Assembly: GCA_946477505.1 (NCBI GenBank)
Contig: CAMKYP010000038.1
Coordinates: 1-15,301 of the forward strand
Source: an uncultured Dechloromonas sp.
GTDB taxonomy: Bacteria; Pseudomonadota; Gammaproteobacteria; Burkholderiales; Rhodocyclaceae
Length of the DNA: 15,301 nt
Direction: 5' to 3'
Shown: in pieces, positions 6,900 through 13,992 of the stretch
Layout: every line of letters begins with the position of its first letter
Numbering within the stretch: the first letter of the stretch is position 1
Translations under genes and position numbers: made by a program
The notes under the pieces: generated by a model
Database searches by the model: none
What the model was told of the DNA's origin: nothing
The model's input: the letters and a program-made list of their open reading frames with translations, nothing else

Positions 6900-7886
6900 T
6901 CATTCATACTGCGACAAGGCCCGGCGGAGCCGTGATCGCATTTCCTCCCGGAGTTCCGAAGGTTCGAGCACCTCGGCCTCGGGCCCGAACTTGAGGACGT
7001 CGAGCAGAAGTTCGCGCTGGTCGCTGTACGGCACCTCGAGCAGCAGGGAACCGTCGTCCAGGTGGGACGTCTTCTGTTCCGGATGCCAGACTTCGGCCTC
7101 GACCCAGCGCGCCTGGAGCGCCGAGAAGCGCAACTTCGCCCACTTCCGGTCGCCGCCCGAATAGATCCCGAAATCCTTCCCGACCATTGCGTCGACTGCG
7201 GACTTCTCAGCTTCGAACGCCGCTTCCTTGAGTGCCCTGGCATCCTCGACGCTGTCCAGCGCGAAGAGTCGCAGTGCTTGCGCTTTGTGACACCAGGCAA
7301 CGAGGTACCAGTTTTCTTTGTAATGGATGAGACGCTGCGGCGAGACGATCCGGGTACTGCGTTCGTTCCGGCTCTTGGTGAAGTAGAGTATCTCTAGGCG
7401 CTTCCGGCGTACCGTCGCCTGGGCCACGTTCTCGAAGTGGGCCGCATCCCGCCGCCGGGCGGCCGACGCCAGTATCCGGACGCGCGAGCGTATGTCCTCC
7501 GGTGTGTCGTCCGCGGCGCTCAGCGCCAGGGTGATCCGCGTGATGAGCGGCTGCAGGTGCTCGGTCAACAAACCCGGTGCGATATGACTGGCCAAGGTGT
7601 CGATCATCAACAGCGCGTAGATCTCGGTCGATGTGAACCAGGCCCGCGGCAATCCCAGCTTGCCCGACGACCAGCCCTTGTCCTCCAGCACGTAGCCGCG
7701 TTCGAGTCCAGCCTCGCCGGGCAGCCACGTGATCGGCGCCTGGAACTGGTCCCGCAGCACCGCGAGGTCGCGTTTGAAGGTGGCGTATGAAACCCCGAGT
7801 TCGTTGAGGAGGATCTCGCGGGGTACGGGATGTTTCCGCGCTTCCAGAATGGCGACAATATCGCGCAAGCGTGCCGCTTGGGACAT
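6900..7886 (-). CDS. WYL-domain transcription regulator
   Basis: Residues 1-60 form a DeoR-like winged helix-turn-helix (REILLNELGVSYATFKRDL and following). A linking helical part leads to the WYL domain at about 158-222, with the signature ENWYLVAW (191-198) and RLFALDSV. The last 90 residues fit the WCX extension, with SLLLEVPYS and LLLDVLKFGPEAEVLEP. WYL proteins sense nucleic-acid-like ligands, and relatives such as BrxR and CapW repress phage-defence operons. The start ATG at 7886 lies one base after the TGA of the helicase gene (TGAAATG), and AGGGGAGA precedes it inside that gene, so translation is coupled. It is the obvious candidate to bind the palindromes at 11305-11368. Confidence 0.92.
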   Translation of the reverse strand: MSQAARLRDIVAILEARKHPVPREILLNELGVSYATFKRDLAVLRDQFQAPITWLPGEAGLERGYVLEDKGWSSGKLGLPRAWFTSTEIYALLMIDTLASHIAPGLLTEHLQPLITRITLALSAADDTPEDIRSRVRILASAARRRDAAHFENVAQATVRRKRLEILYFTKSRNERSTRIVSPQRLIHYKENWYLVAWCHKAQALRLFALDSVEDARALKEAAFEAEKSAVDAMVGKDFGIYSGGDRKWAKLRFSALQARWVEAEVWHPEQKTSHLDDGSLLLEVPYSDQRELLLDVLKFGPEAEVLEPSELREEMRSRLRRALSQYE

Positions 7887-7887
7887 T

Positions 7888-10800
7888 TCAGTTCTCCCCT
7901 CTCAGGTAGGCGAAGGTATTTACGAGCGCCATCTCGCCGGGTGACTTGCAGCGCAGGTTGAGCAGTTTCGGGCTAAAGAGCACGACGGAAAGGCATTTCG
8001 CCCGCGATACCGCCACGTTGATCCGGTTCTTGCTGAACAGGAAATCGAGGTTCCGGGGCAAGTACTCGGCGCTCGTGGTCACCATGGAAACGATGACCAC
8101 CTCGGCCTCCTGGCCCTGGAACTTGTCCACCGTCCCGACCCGTGCGCCCTTGGGCAGGAACCACTTCAGTAAATTGACCTGCATGTTGTACGGCGCCACG
8201 ACCAGGACGTTGTCCAACGTAAAAGCGTGCTCAGCGCCCTCCTCGTCCCGGTAGCGCTGGCCGAGGAGGCTGTCGACGATGTCCCGGACGGCAGCCGCCT
8301 CTTCCTCGCTCCGTTGCGAACAGGCGTCGTGGGAAATCGGGAAGTAGCGTATCCCAGTCGGCAGGAGCGCCGGGTGGGCCATAGCATCGAGAATGAGCTG
8401 CCGTTTCAGCGTCGATTCCGCGGAACTGAGGCGCGAGTCGTAGATTGCCTCCGAAATGAAGCGGCAGACGTCGGGATGCATGCGGTAGGTCACGCCCAGG
8501 AAGATCCCCTTGTCCGGGGCAATCGTCGACTCGCCATCCAGGAGGTATTCCAATGCCGATTCCCCGCTCCGCCCGGGGTGGCTACCCTGGATCGGCTGCC
8601 CGAGCTGCATCTGGTCGCCGAGGAGGAGCAAGTTCTTCGCGCACATGCCCATCGCGATAGTGTTTGCCAGGGAGACCTGTCCGGCCTCGTCAATGAATAG
8701 GTAGTCGAAGGAGTTCCTGAAGTCCGATTTCGCCAGAGTCCAGGCCGTGCCGCCGACGAGTTGGGGTTCCGGATTGGCATCGAGAATGACCGAATCGCTC
8801 CCGACGTTCTCGATGTTTGTGCTGTCGATCCCTTGATCGGCTTTCGATACCTTCTTCATCCCGAAGTAGGAATGTCCGGATTCCGCCATCCGCTTATCGA
8901 CCGCTTCAAGCAGGTTGTTGATGGCCTTGTGGCTGTTAGATGATACCGCCACCCGTTTTCCGGCCTTCAGCAGGGAGGCAATCAGATGAGAACCGGTGTA
9001 GGTCTTGCCTGTTCCCGGCGGCCCCTGGATGAACAGGTAGGACGAATCAAGCCGTTCGACCGCGGAGATGGCGGCTTCCAAGGGAGCCGCGTCTTTGCCG
9101 ACGATCGGATGGCCCGGCTGAAGCCCGTGGATGTCCGGCGTCCGGCGTTGCAGGTAATCTTGAACGGCCTTGTAACGACATTCCCCTTGTATCAGGGACT
9201 CGGCGAAAGCGAACACGGCAGCCTGCATCGTGGACATGTCGATCGGGGCGCCGACGGATACCGAGATGCTGCCGGGAGGTTCTGGCTCGTCGTTTCCCAA
9301 ACGGAACTCGAGTTCGACGGCACTGGCGTCCTCGTCGACCGCCACGACCTTCGTTTCCTTGAGGTTATCGAGACGGAGGGGACGGTCGCCGGCGCGTACC
9401 TTGAAGTCCTGCTCGGGATAGCGGTACCGGTAGACGGAGTACCGCTCCCCTTCGCCGACGTACTCGGGATCGTAGAGGCCGGCGATCACTTCGGGATCCT
9501 CGATCAGATCCTCCAGTTCCGCCTCGCGGCGATCGAAGATCGCCCACCATTGGGGCTTGGCCGCCCGGCGGTAGAAGTCGAGGAGCGAGTCGACCAGCTT
9601 GGCCAACTCCGGTTCGAGGTCCGGGTTTGCCGGATGAGCCACCAGGCGTTCGTGGAAATCTTCCAGGCGCTGCTCGTGCGCGAGCGTTTTGTCCGACTTC
9701 GCGCGGGCCGGCTGCTTCGCTTCCGCCGAGGAAGCGGCGAACCACGGCTGGCCGACGGGACGCAGGGAAAGGAGCCAGTCGCGCAACTGCCAGGTCGAAC
9801 GGCAGTCCTCCTCGTTGTACTGGCGGATGGATTCGAGCAGTTCAGGATCTTTGGATTCGCGCCACTGTTCGTACACGACGATGCTGTCAGTCGCCTTCTT
9901 CACGTCGGATGCGCGTTTCTCGGAATAGAACGCCTCGACGGCCTTGATCGAGTAGCTGTCCTTGGATACGCGGAGGCTTTCCCGCACTACCTTGTACAGG
10001 TCGACTAAACGGCTCTCGCGGAGAAGCTGGTCGACGGCGGACTCGCGCACACCATGTGACGTCATCAGACGCTTGATCGCAGTGTTCTCGTAATGGGCGT
10101 AGTGGTAGATGTGCATGCCAGGATACGCCGCCCGACGGGCCATCACAAAGTCGATGAACTCGGTGAACGCCCTGCGCTCTTCCTCGCGGGTATGGGCCCA
10201 GAACGCCTTGAACACGGCCTTCCCAGCATCGAAGTAGTATAGGCCGAACAGGTACTCGAGGCCGCCATCCTCCATGGGATCCCCTTCCATGTCGAAAAAG
10301 AGATCCCCATTGTCCGGTTTGGGAAGGCGGGCAAACCCCCGGAGCACTCCCGCTTCGACCGGGAGCAACTCGACGACCTGTTGTCCCGTCTCGCGTTCGA
10401 ATACCTGCAAACGAGCTTGCTCCCGGAGCTTCCAAAACGTATCGGGAGCGACCTTCGCCACGGTTTGGGTGGCAGGAAGCGCCCCGAGCGCGGCCACGGT
10501 ACGGACGCCGGCCGCTTCGAGCCGGACGATCTGTTGGCGCGTGATGCCCGCGACGGCAGACAAATGGTCGTCGTCAATCCGCTTGGCGGCACAACGTTCC
10601 CGCCAGGGGCATAGGCTACAGTGTTCGCAGGGAGCCGGGTACGGCACCTCCGTTGGGTCAGGATAGGCAGCGAGGTAGTCGAGCAGCCTGGCCAGGAGCG
10701 AGCGGTAGTAGTGGAAATAGTCGCCGACCCGGAAGCTCTCCCGCCGCCCATTCCCCAGTTCGACGTGCATGTGGTGGGGCAGTTCGCCGGTAATGTCCGA

Positions 10801-11259
10801 CAGTAGGTCGGAATAGAAACAGAGCTGGAGTAGAAATTTCGCCTTCGTGGAACGGGCCAGCTTGGTATCCGCGACCTCGTACAGCCATTGTCCGCGGCTG
10901 CCGCGACCGGAGCGCACCAGGAAATCCGCGTGCCCCATCAGGTTGCCCCGCTTGAGCGTCGCCTGGTAGATGACTTCAGTGCCGTCGAGTATAGCGACCC
11001 GAGTGGCTTCGAGCTTCATCTCGAGCGACCAAGTGGGATCGATCTCGACGCAAGAGGCGCCCCCTGCCTTCAATGTCCCGAAGAACCGTTCCTCGTGCTC
11101 GTAGCCCTTGTCCTGAATGAGCTTGGACTGGTCGTCGTCACCGGCCTTTTCCATCGGATGGTCAAGGTGCTGGCGGTCGAGCCAGGTCCGATGCGCACAT
11201 TCTGCGAAAAAGGACAGGTCGCTTGCGGATAGGATGATTTCTCCGGCCGGCTTTTGCAT
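7888..11259 (-). CDS. TM0106-type RecB-like nuclease / DEDD exonuclease / SF1 helicase fusion
   Basis: The 1123-residue product has three parts. Residues 1-230 are a Cas4/RecB-like nuclease: C21, GHADFLV (D112), EVADTK (D131, K133), the QLCFYS motif, and CSLCPWRERC, whose three cysteines with C21 suit a 4Fe-4S cluster. Residues about 315-495 are a DEDD-type RNase H fold: FFDMEGDP, YHYAHYE, LVDLYKVV and YNEEDCRST. Residues about 690-1110 are a UPF1/DNA2-like SF1 helicase: GPPGTGKT, DEAGQ, GDQMQL, YRMHP, VDKFQGQEAE and NVAVSRAK. The frame can extend to GTG 11298, but that would put the start inside a palindrome. ATG 11259 is preceded by AGAGGGAAACG and is preferred. All motifs look intact. It leads the operon; the substrate is probably DNA or R-loop nucleic acid (inference). 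Confidence 0.93.
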   Translation of the reverse strand: MQKPAGEIILSASDLSFFAECAHRTWLDRQHLDHPMEKAGDDDQSKLIQDKGYEHEERFFGTLKAGGASCVEIDPTWSLEMKLEATRVAILDGTEVIYQATLKRGNLMGHADFLVRSGRGSRGQWLYEVADTKLARSTKAKFLLQLCFYSDLLSDITGELPHHMHVELGNGRRESFRVGDYFHYYRSLLARLLDYLAAYPDPTEVPYPAPCEHCSLCPWRERCAAKRIDDDHLSAVAGITRQQIVRLEAAGVRTVAALGALPATQTVAKVAPDTFWKLREQARLQVFERETGQQVVELLPVEAGVLRGFARLPKPDNGDLFFDMEGDPMEDGGLEYLFGLYYFDAGKAVFKAFWAHTREEERRAFTEFIDFVMARRAAYPGMHIYHYAHYENTAIKRLMTSHGVRESAVDQLLRESRLVDLYKVVRESLRVSKDSYSIKAVEAFYSEKRASDVKKATDSIVVYEQWRESKDPELLESIRQYNEEDCRSTWQLRDWLLSLRPVGQPWFAASSAEAKQPARAKSDKTLAHEQRLEDFHERLVAHPANPDLEPELAKLVDSLLDFYRRAAKPQWWAIFDRREAELEDLIEDPEVIAGLYDPEYVGEGERYSVYRYRYPEQDFKVRAGDRPLRLDNLKETKVVAVDEDASAVELEFRLGNDEPEPPGSISVSVGAPIDMSTMQAAVFAFAESLIQGECRYKAVQDYLQRRTPDIHGLQPGHPIVGKDAAPLEAAISAVERLDSSYLFIQGPPGTGKTYTGSHLIASLLKAGKRVAVSSNSHKAINNLLEAVDKRMAESGHSYFGMKKVSKADQGIDSTNIENVGSDSVILDANPEPQLVGGTAWTLAKSDFRNSFDYLFIDEAGQVSLANTIAMGMCAKNLLLLGDQMQLGQPIQGSHPGRSGESALEYLLDGESTIAPDKGIFLGVTYRMHPDVCRFISEAIYDSRLSSAESTLKRQLILDAMAHPALLPTGIRYFPISHDACSQRSEEEAAAVRDIVDSLLGQRYRDEEGAEHAFTLDNVLVVAPYNMQVNLLKWFLPKGARVGTVDKFQGQEAEVVIVSMVTTSAEYLPRNLDFLFSKNRINVAVSRAKCLSVVLFSPKLLNLRCKSPGEMALVNTFAYLRGEN

Positions 11260-11304
11260 CCGTTTCCCTCTATGCCATAAAGGTAGCGACGGTACCACGA
11301 CACG

Positions 11305-11323
11305 TGGCTCATGGAATGAGCCA
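11305..11323. promoter_or_regulatory. Palindromic operator 1 upstream of the helicase operon
   Basis: TGGCTCAT-GGA-ATGAGCCA is a perfect inverted repeat with 8-bp arms and a 3-bp centre. It lies 46 bases upstream of the preferred helicase start. On the minus strand it is on the downstream side of the AT-rich promoter-like stretch 11324-11349. The palindrome CCACG-ACA-CGTGG (11295-11307) overlaps its left end. It is a likely repressor site, most simply for the WYL protein. Confidence 0.65.
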
Positions 11324-11349
11324 GTATTTATTTTTCATGGCGGATATTG
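11324..11349 (-). promoter_or_regulatory. Candidate promoter between the two operators
   Basis: Read leftward, this 26-bp stretch contains AAAAATAAATAC, the only -10-like AT-rich run close to the helicase start. It is framed exactly by the two palindromes. A good -35 hexamer is not evident; the region 17 bases upstream falls in operator 2. This is weak as a sequence match and is supported mainly by position. Confidence 0.35.
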
Positions 11350-11368
11350 TGGCTCATTTCATGAGCTA
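11350..11368. promoter_or_regulatory. Palindromic operator 2 upstream of the helicase operon
   Basis: TGGCTCAT-TTC-ATGAGCTA repeats operator 1 with one mismatch in the arms and a different 3-bp centre. The two centres are 45 bp apart. Conserved arms with a changed centre are what a dimeric repressor binding two sites would leave. Confidence 0.65.
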
Positions 11369-11470
11369 TGGGCGGCGACAGAATCCACCCATCAACACAA
11401 CACGACGAGAGGTTGGTATCTTCCTAACCATCTCCTAGGGTCACCAGCAGGAGGAACCCACCGAAGCGAC

Positions 11471-11540
11471 TCGGGCGCGGCTCAATGCCGCACCTGAGCG
11501 CCGTAGGAATCTCCGGCCTTCAGGCCGGGGAGGATGTCAC
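11471..11540 (+). mobile_element. Orphan IS200/IS605-like right end (TnpB 3' / omega-RNA scaffold remnant)
   Basis: The sequence GCCGTAGGAATCTCC, then a 9-bp stem (11510-11518 with 11523-11531, loop TTCA), then GGAGGATGTCAC is the characteristic 3' end of IS200/IS605-family tnpB elements, which also encodes the guide-RNA scaffold. A second structure lies just upstream: GCGGC (11477-11481) with GCCGC (11487-11491), enclosed by TCGGG (11471-11475) and CCTGA (11493-11497). No tnpA or tnpB gene is present; upstream sequence goes straight to the helicase operators. The match is from memory of the family, not from a search. Only the right end seems to have survived. Confidence 0.6.
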
Positions 11541-11598
11541 CCAGTATTCGCTGAGTGCTTCATACATTTGAAGCCCGTTTGACCGTTGATGCCGAAAT

Positions 11599-11638
11599 GG
11601 ACGCCTTGCTGGGCGTCCAGGCCACGCAGTGGGCGTGG
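11599..11638. repeat. Two adjacent GC-rich hairpins
   Basis: GGACGCC (11599-11605) pairs with GGCGTCC (11612-11618). Three bases on, CCACGC (11622-11627) pairs with GCGTGG (11633-11638). Both stems are perfect and have loops of 5 to 6 bases. No T-run follows. They may be a structured transcript or part of the adjacent mobile-element remnant. Confidence 0.45.
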
Positions 11639-11716
11639 GGTTTGTGCTCGGCTTGGGTTCGAACCGTAGACTCTGAGCTGTCATGTCCGAGAGCCTTCAA
11701 GCTCTATGTTTGTACG

Positions 11717-11761
11717 CTATTATGGACAATAATTCACGATTTTGTCTATAATAGCGAAATG
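11717..11761 (+). promoter_or_regulatory. hipBA promoter with overlapping operator
   Basis: CTATTATGGACAA (11717-11729) and TTGTCTATAATAG (11742-11754) are inverted repeats with 12 of 13 positions matched and a 12-base spacer, as expected for a HipB dimer site. TATAAT at 11748-11753 is a consensus -10 inside the right arm. TGGACA (11723-11728), one mismatch from TTGACA, sits in the left arm with a 19-bp spacing. Repressor binding would cover both promoter elements, which implies autoregulation. The predicted transcription start falls at about 11760, on the hipB ATG. Confidence 0.7.
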
Positions 11762-12136
11762 CCGCGCAAACCACCAATCGTCTTTCCGCAGGAGCAGAGG
11801 CTGCTTTCCCAGCTGGGAGAGCGGCTGAAGCTCGCGCGCATGCGGCGAAAGCTGAGCAACGCCGTTGTGGCTCAGCGGGCGGGCATCTCAAGAACCTCCC
11901 TCTACAAGGTGGAGGCGGGTGACCCAGGAGCAACCTTGGGCACTTACATGCGGGTCATGGCGGTCCTGGGTCTCGAGGCCGACATCAATGCGCTGGCCGC
12001 AGACGACAAGGTGGGCCGCAAGCTGCAAGACCTGGCACTCGAAGCGCCGGCGTCAGCACCGCGACGCCGGCGAGCTGCCACAAATGAACCGCCGACTCGT
12101 GCCATCCGTCCGGATGGCACCGGGAGCGCGTCATGA
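11759..12136 (+). CDS. hipB: HipB-like Xre-family antitoxin
   Basis: The 125-residue product has an Xre-type helix-turn-helix at about residues 15-75: LGERLKLARMRRKLS, VVAQRAGISRTSLYKVE and TYMRVMAVLGL. A basic, low-complexity tail follows. As antitoxin it would bind HipA and repress the shared promoter. The start ATG at 11759 has no Shine-Dalgarno sequence and lies only 5 bases after the TATAAT box, so the message is probably leaderless. The frame is open further upstream to 11555, but that part overlaps the operator and hairpins and is unlikely to be translated. Its last bases overlap hipA by 4 (ATGA). Confidence 0.85.
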   Translation: MPRKPPIVFPQEQRLLSQLGERLKLARMRRKLSNAVVAQRAGISRTSLYKVEAGDPGATLGTYMRVMAVLGLEADINALAADDKVGRKLQDLALEAPASAPRRRRAATNEPPTRAIRPDGTGSAS

Positions 12137-13239
12137 GCAACCAAGACAACGCCTTGGAAGTCTGGCTCGATTGCGACCTGGGGCCGCCATGCCTGGTCGG
12201 CACCTTGGCACACGACCGCGGCCAGATTCGGTTCCATTACGAGCGCGTGTGGCTGCGCGACGCGCGAGCGTTCGCGCTTGACCCCGACCTATCGCTGGAC
12301 GAAGCGCCATTCTTTCCCAAGCCAGAACTGGGCAACTTCGGCATCTTCCTGGACTCGTCCCCTGACCGGTGGGGCCAGACGCTGATGAAGCGGCGAGAGG
12401 CGCTGCAAGCCAAGGACGAGAAACGCACGCCGCGGACGCTGTACGCATGGGACTTCCTCATCGGGGTGCAGGACTTCACCCGGCAGGGTGCGCTGCGCTT
12501 TCGGCTTGCCGGCACTGAGGAATTCCTGGGCAACGAGAAGATGGCCGCACCGCCCATCACTACGCTGCGCGAGCTGGAGGCGGTGGCATATCAGCTGAGC
12601 AGCCGCCGCATTGACGACCTCGAGGCGTTGCGCAAATGGCTGTCCGTGTTGGTTGCGCCTGGCGCATCGTTGGGTGGCGCACGGCCGAAAGCCAACTTCA
12701 CGGAGGCGGATGGCTCCCTGTGGATTAGCAAATTCCCGGCACGAGACGACGACCGGGATGTCGGCGCCTGGGAGCTCGTGGCCCACGGTCTCGCGCTGAA
12801 GGCGGGGGTGGATGTTCCAGCCGCGAAGGCAGTGCGCCTGAACAATGAGTTCCACACCTTTTGCGTGCAGCGTTTTGACCGTGCCAACGGAACGCGACGG
12901 TTTTATGCTTCCGCGATGACCTTGCTACGCAAGGAGCAGAGCGAGGGCACAAGCTACCTGGAGCTGGCTCAGTTCCTTCGGGGTAAGGGCGACGGTGCGC
13001 ATACGGATGCCGACCTGGAGCAGCTATTCCGCAGGGTGGCTTTCAACGTCGCAATTGGGAACAGGGACGACCACCTGCGCAATCACGGGTTCGTACTGGG
13101 CGCGACAGGCTGGCGCTTGGCGCCGGCGTTCGACGTGAACCCGAACATCGACAAGGCGGAACACGTCCTCAACATTGATGACGCAGACAACCGTCCGAGC
13201 CTCCAAACAGTTCTGACCACTGCAGCCTTTACGGGCTGA
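12133..13239 (+). CDS. hipA: HipA-like serine/threonine kinase toxin, C-terminus lost by frameshift
   Basis: HipA kinases phosphorylate a cellular target (glutamyl-tRNA synthetase in E. coli) and cause growth arrest; the target here is unknown. Visible motifs are PELGNFGIFLDSSPDRWG in the N-terminal part, the Gly-rich loop GASLGGARPK (177-186), LWISKF with the ATP-contacting K200, the catalytic loop GNRDDHLRNHGF (309-320) and the metal-binding FDVNP (333-337). All are intact. The frame ends abruptly at residue 368 after AAFTG. The expected last 54 residues follow in the -1 frame (next entry), so one T seems lost at 13228-13230. Translation is coupled to hipB through ATGA. Toxin activity is uncertain without the C-terminal helices. 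Confidence 0.85.
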   Translation: MSNQDNALEVWLDCDLGPPCLVGTLAHDRGQIRFHYERVWLRDARAFALDPDLSLDEAPFFPKPELGNFGIFLDSSPDRWGQTLMKRREALQAKDEKRTPRTLYAWDFLIGVQDFTRQGALRFRLAGTEEFLGNEKMAAPPITTLRELEAVAYQLSSRRIDDLEALRKWLSVLVAPGASLGGARPKANFTEADGSLWISKFPARDDDRDVGAWELVAHGLALKAGVDVPAAKAVRLNNEFHTFCVQRFDRANGTRRFYASAMTLLRKEQSEGTSYLELAQFLRGKGDGAHTDADLEQLFRRVAFNVAIGNRDDHLRNHGFVLGATGWRLAPAFDVNPNIDKAEHVLNIDDADNRPSLQTVLTTAAFTG

Positions 13240-13394
13240 CTGAAGAACGGGGCAAGCAGATTGTCGAAGAGGTCGCTTCTGCGGTCGATGGATGGGAAAA
13301 CCTAGCTAGGCAGGCCGGCATTGCTCGCGGCGATGTGGAACTCACCGTCGGGGCTTTTTCCGCCCACGCGGAATATCGGTCCGCAGCTCGGTAG
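13230..13394 (+). pseudogene. hipA: Out-of-frame C-terminal end of hipA
   Basis: Reading from 13230 in the -1 frame gives YGLTEERGKQIVEEV, then VDGWENLARQAGIARGDVEL, and a TAG stop at 13392-13394. This joins smoothly to F366 of the main frame and restores a 420-residue protein, close to the usual HipA length. The break is at GCCTTTACG, where GCC TTT TAC would keep the frame. The site does not match an X-XXY-YYZ slippery heptamer, so a simple indel (real mutation or sequencing error) is more likely than programmed frameshifting. Confidence 0.8.
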
Positions 13395-13992
13395 AGAACA
13401 CCCGCCGCAGCCAAGGCTCACAGTTGGTGCGCGCCGCGCCAACGGTGCTTCCGGCACCGCTGAGGCCGCGCGCTGCCGGGTCACGAGTCGGTATGGGCTG
13501 AAGGCTTTTTTGCCTTGATGAAATAATGCCGCCATAGCTTTCGCCACAGCGGCAGCCGAAAACAGCAACACCCCAAGTTACCGGCTAGGATGATGAGTCG
13601 AGGCGCTTGATTTAACAGTGATGGGAGCCGAAATGTCGGCTCCCCGGTTCTCTCCAGACCATTGATTGACTGCTTTTGGATGTGGCCTACTGTCCCCTCG
13701 TGGCCGGTACAGCCCGATGCCGCTTGGTTACTCGCTGAAGGGCTGCCACCGACCCGTTGCAGACGTTTACCGTATTTGTACTTACATGGCAGTTTTCTGA
13801 GTTGAGCGGACCTTTGAATGGCTACTAGGAAATTAGACCTCGGTCCTGTCAGACCAACCTGAATGCCATAATAAAGAACCGCCCGCGACCCTTACCTCGC
13901 ATTAGTCATAACAAGCGTCCATTTGCACGTTCCTTGCTTCGACTGTTCGTTAGAAGAGAAAATGCAGAAACCTCAAAAATGAGCCACTGTAG
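13395..13992. other. Spacer without genes after hipBA
   Basis: I find no coding sequence here. The first half is GC-rich and carries stem-loops: TTGGTGCG (13424-13431) with CGCGCCAA (13435-13442), CGGTGC (13443-13448) with GCACCG (13454-13459), AAGGC (13501-13505) with GCCTT (13512-13516), and the stem at 13623-13644. The right half becomes AT-rich towards the GIY-YIG-like gene and presumably holds its promoter, which I could not place. Confidence 0.55.
13623..13644. repeat. Perfect 9-bp stem-loop, possible terminator
   Basis: GGGAGCCGA (13623-13631) pairs exactly with TCGGCTCCC (13636-13644) around the tetraloop AATG. No T-run follows on the plus strand (CGGTTCTCTCC), so it is a weak terminator candidate at best. 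Confidence 0.45.

Larger units (their letters stand above)
11260..11758. other. Divergent control region between the helicase operon and hipBA
   Basis: These 499 bases hold no supported gene. From left to right they contain the leader of the helicase operon, the two palindromic operators, an unassigned stretch (11369-11470), an IS200/IS605-like right end (11471-11540), a pair of GC-rich hairpins (11599-11638), smaller palindromes at 11656-11665 and 11690-11705, and the hipBA promoter/operator. Confidence 0.6.

Noticed and set aside
8986..10008. A 340-codon open frame on the plus strand opposite the helicase gene
   Set aside because: High GC leaves few stops antisense; no domain or ribosome binding site, and the minus strand has intact helicase motifs.
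11651..11670. GGTTCGAACC resembling a tRNA T-arm
   Set aside because: No paired acceptor, anticodon arm or CCA end can be built around it; it is only a 10-bp palindrome.
13225..13232. Programmed -1 frameshifting in hipA
   Set aside because: GCCTTTACG does not fit an X-XXY-YYZ slippery site and no stimulatory stem is obvious; an indel is simpler.
13979..13986. An ATGAGCCA half-site before the GIY-YIG-like gene, matching the operator arms
   Set aside because: The opposing arm is missing, and an 8-base match is expected by chance at close to this frequency in a 15-kb window.
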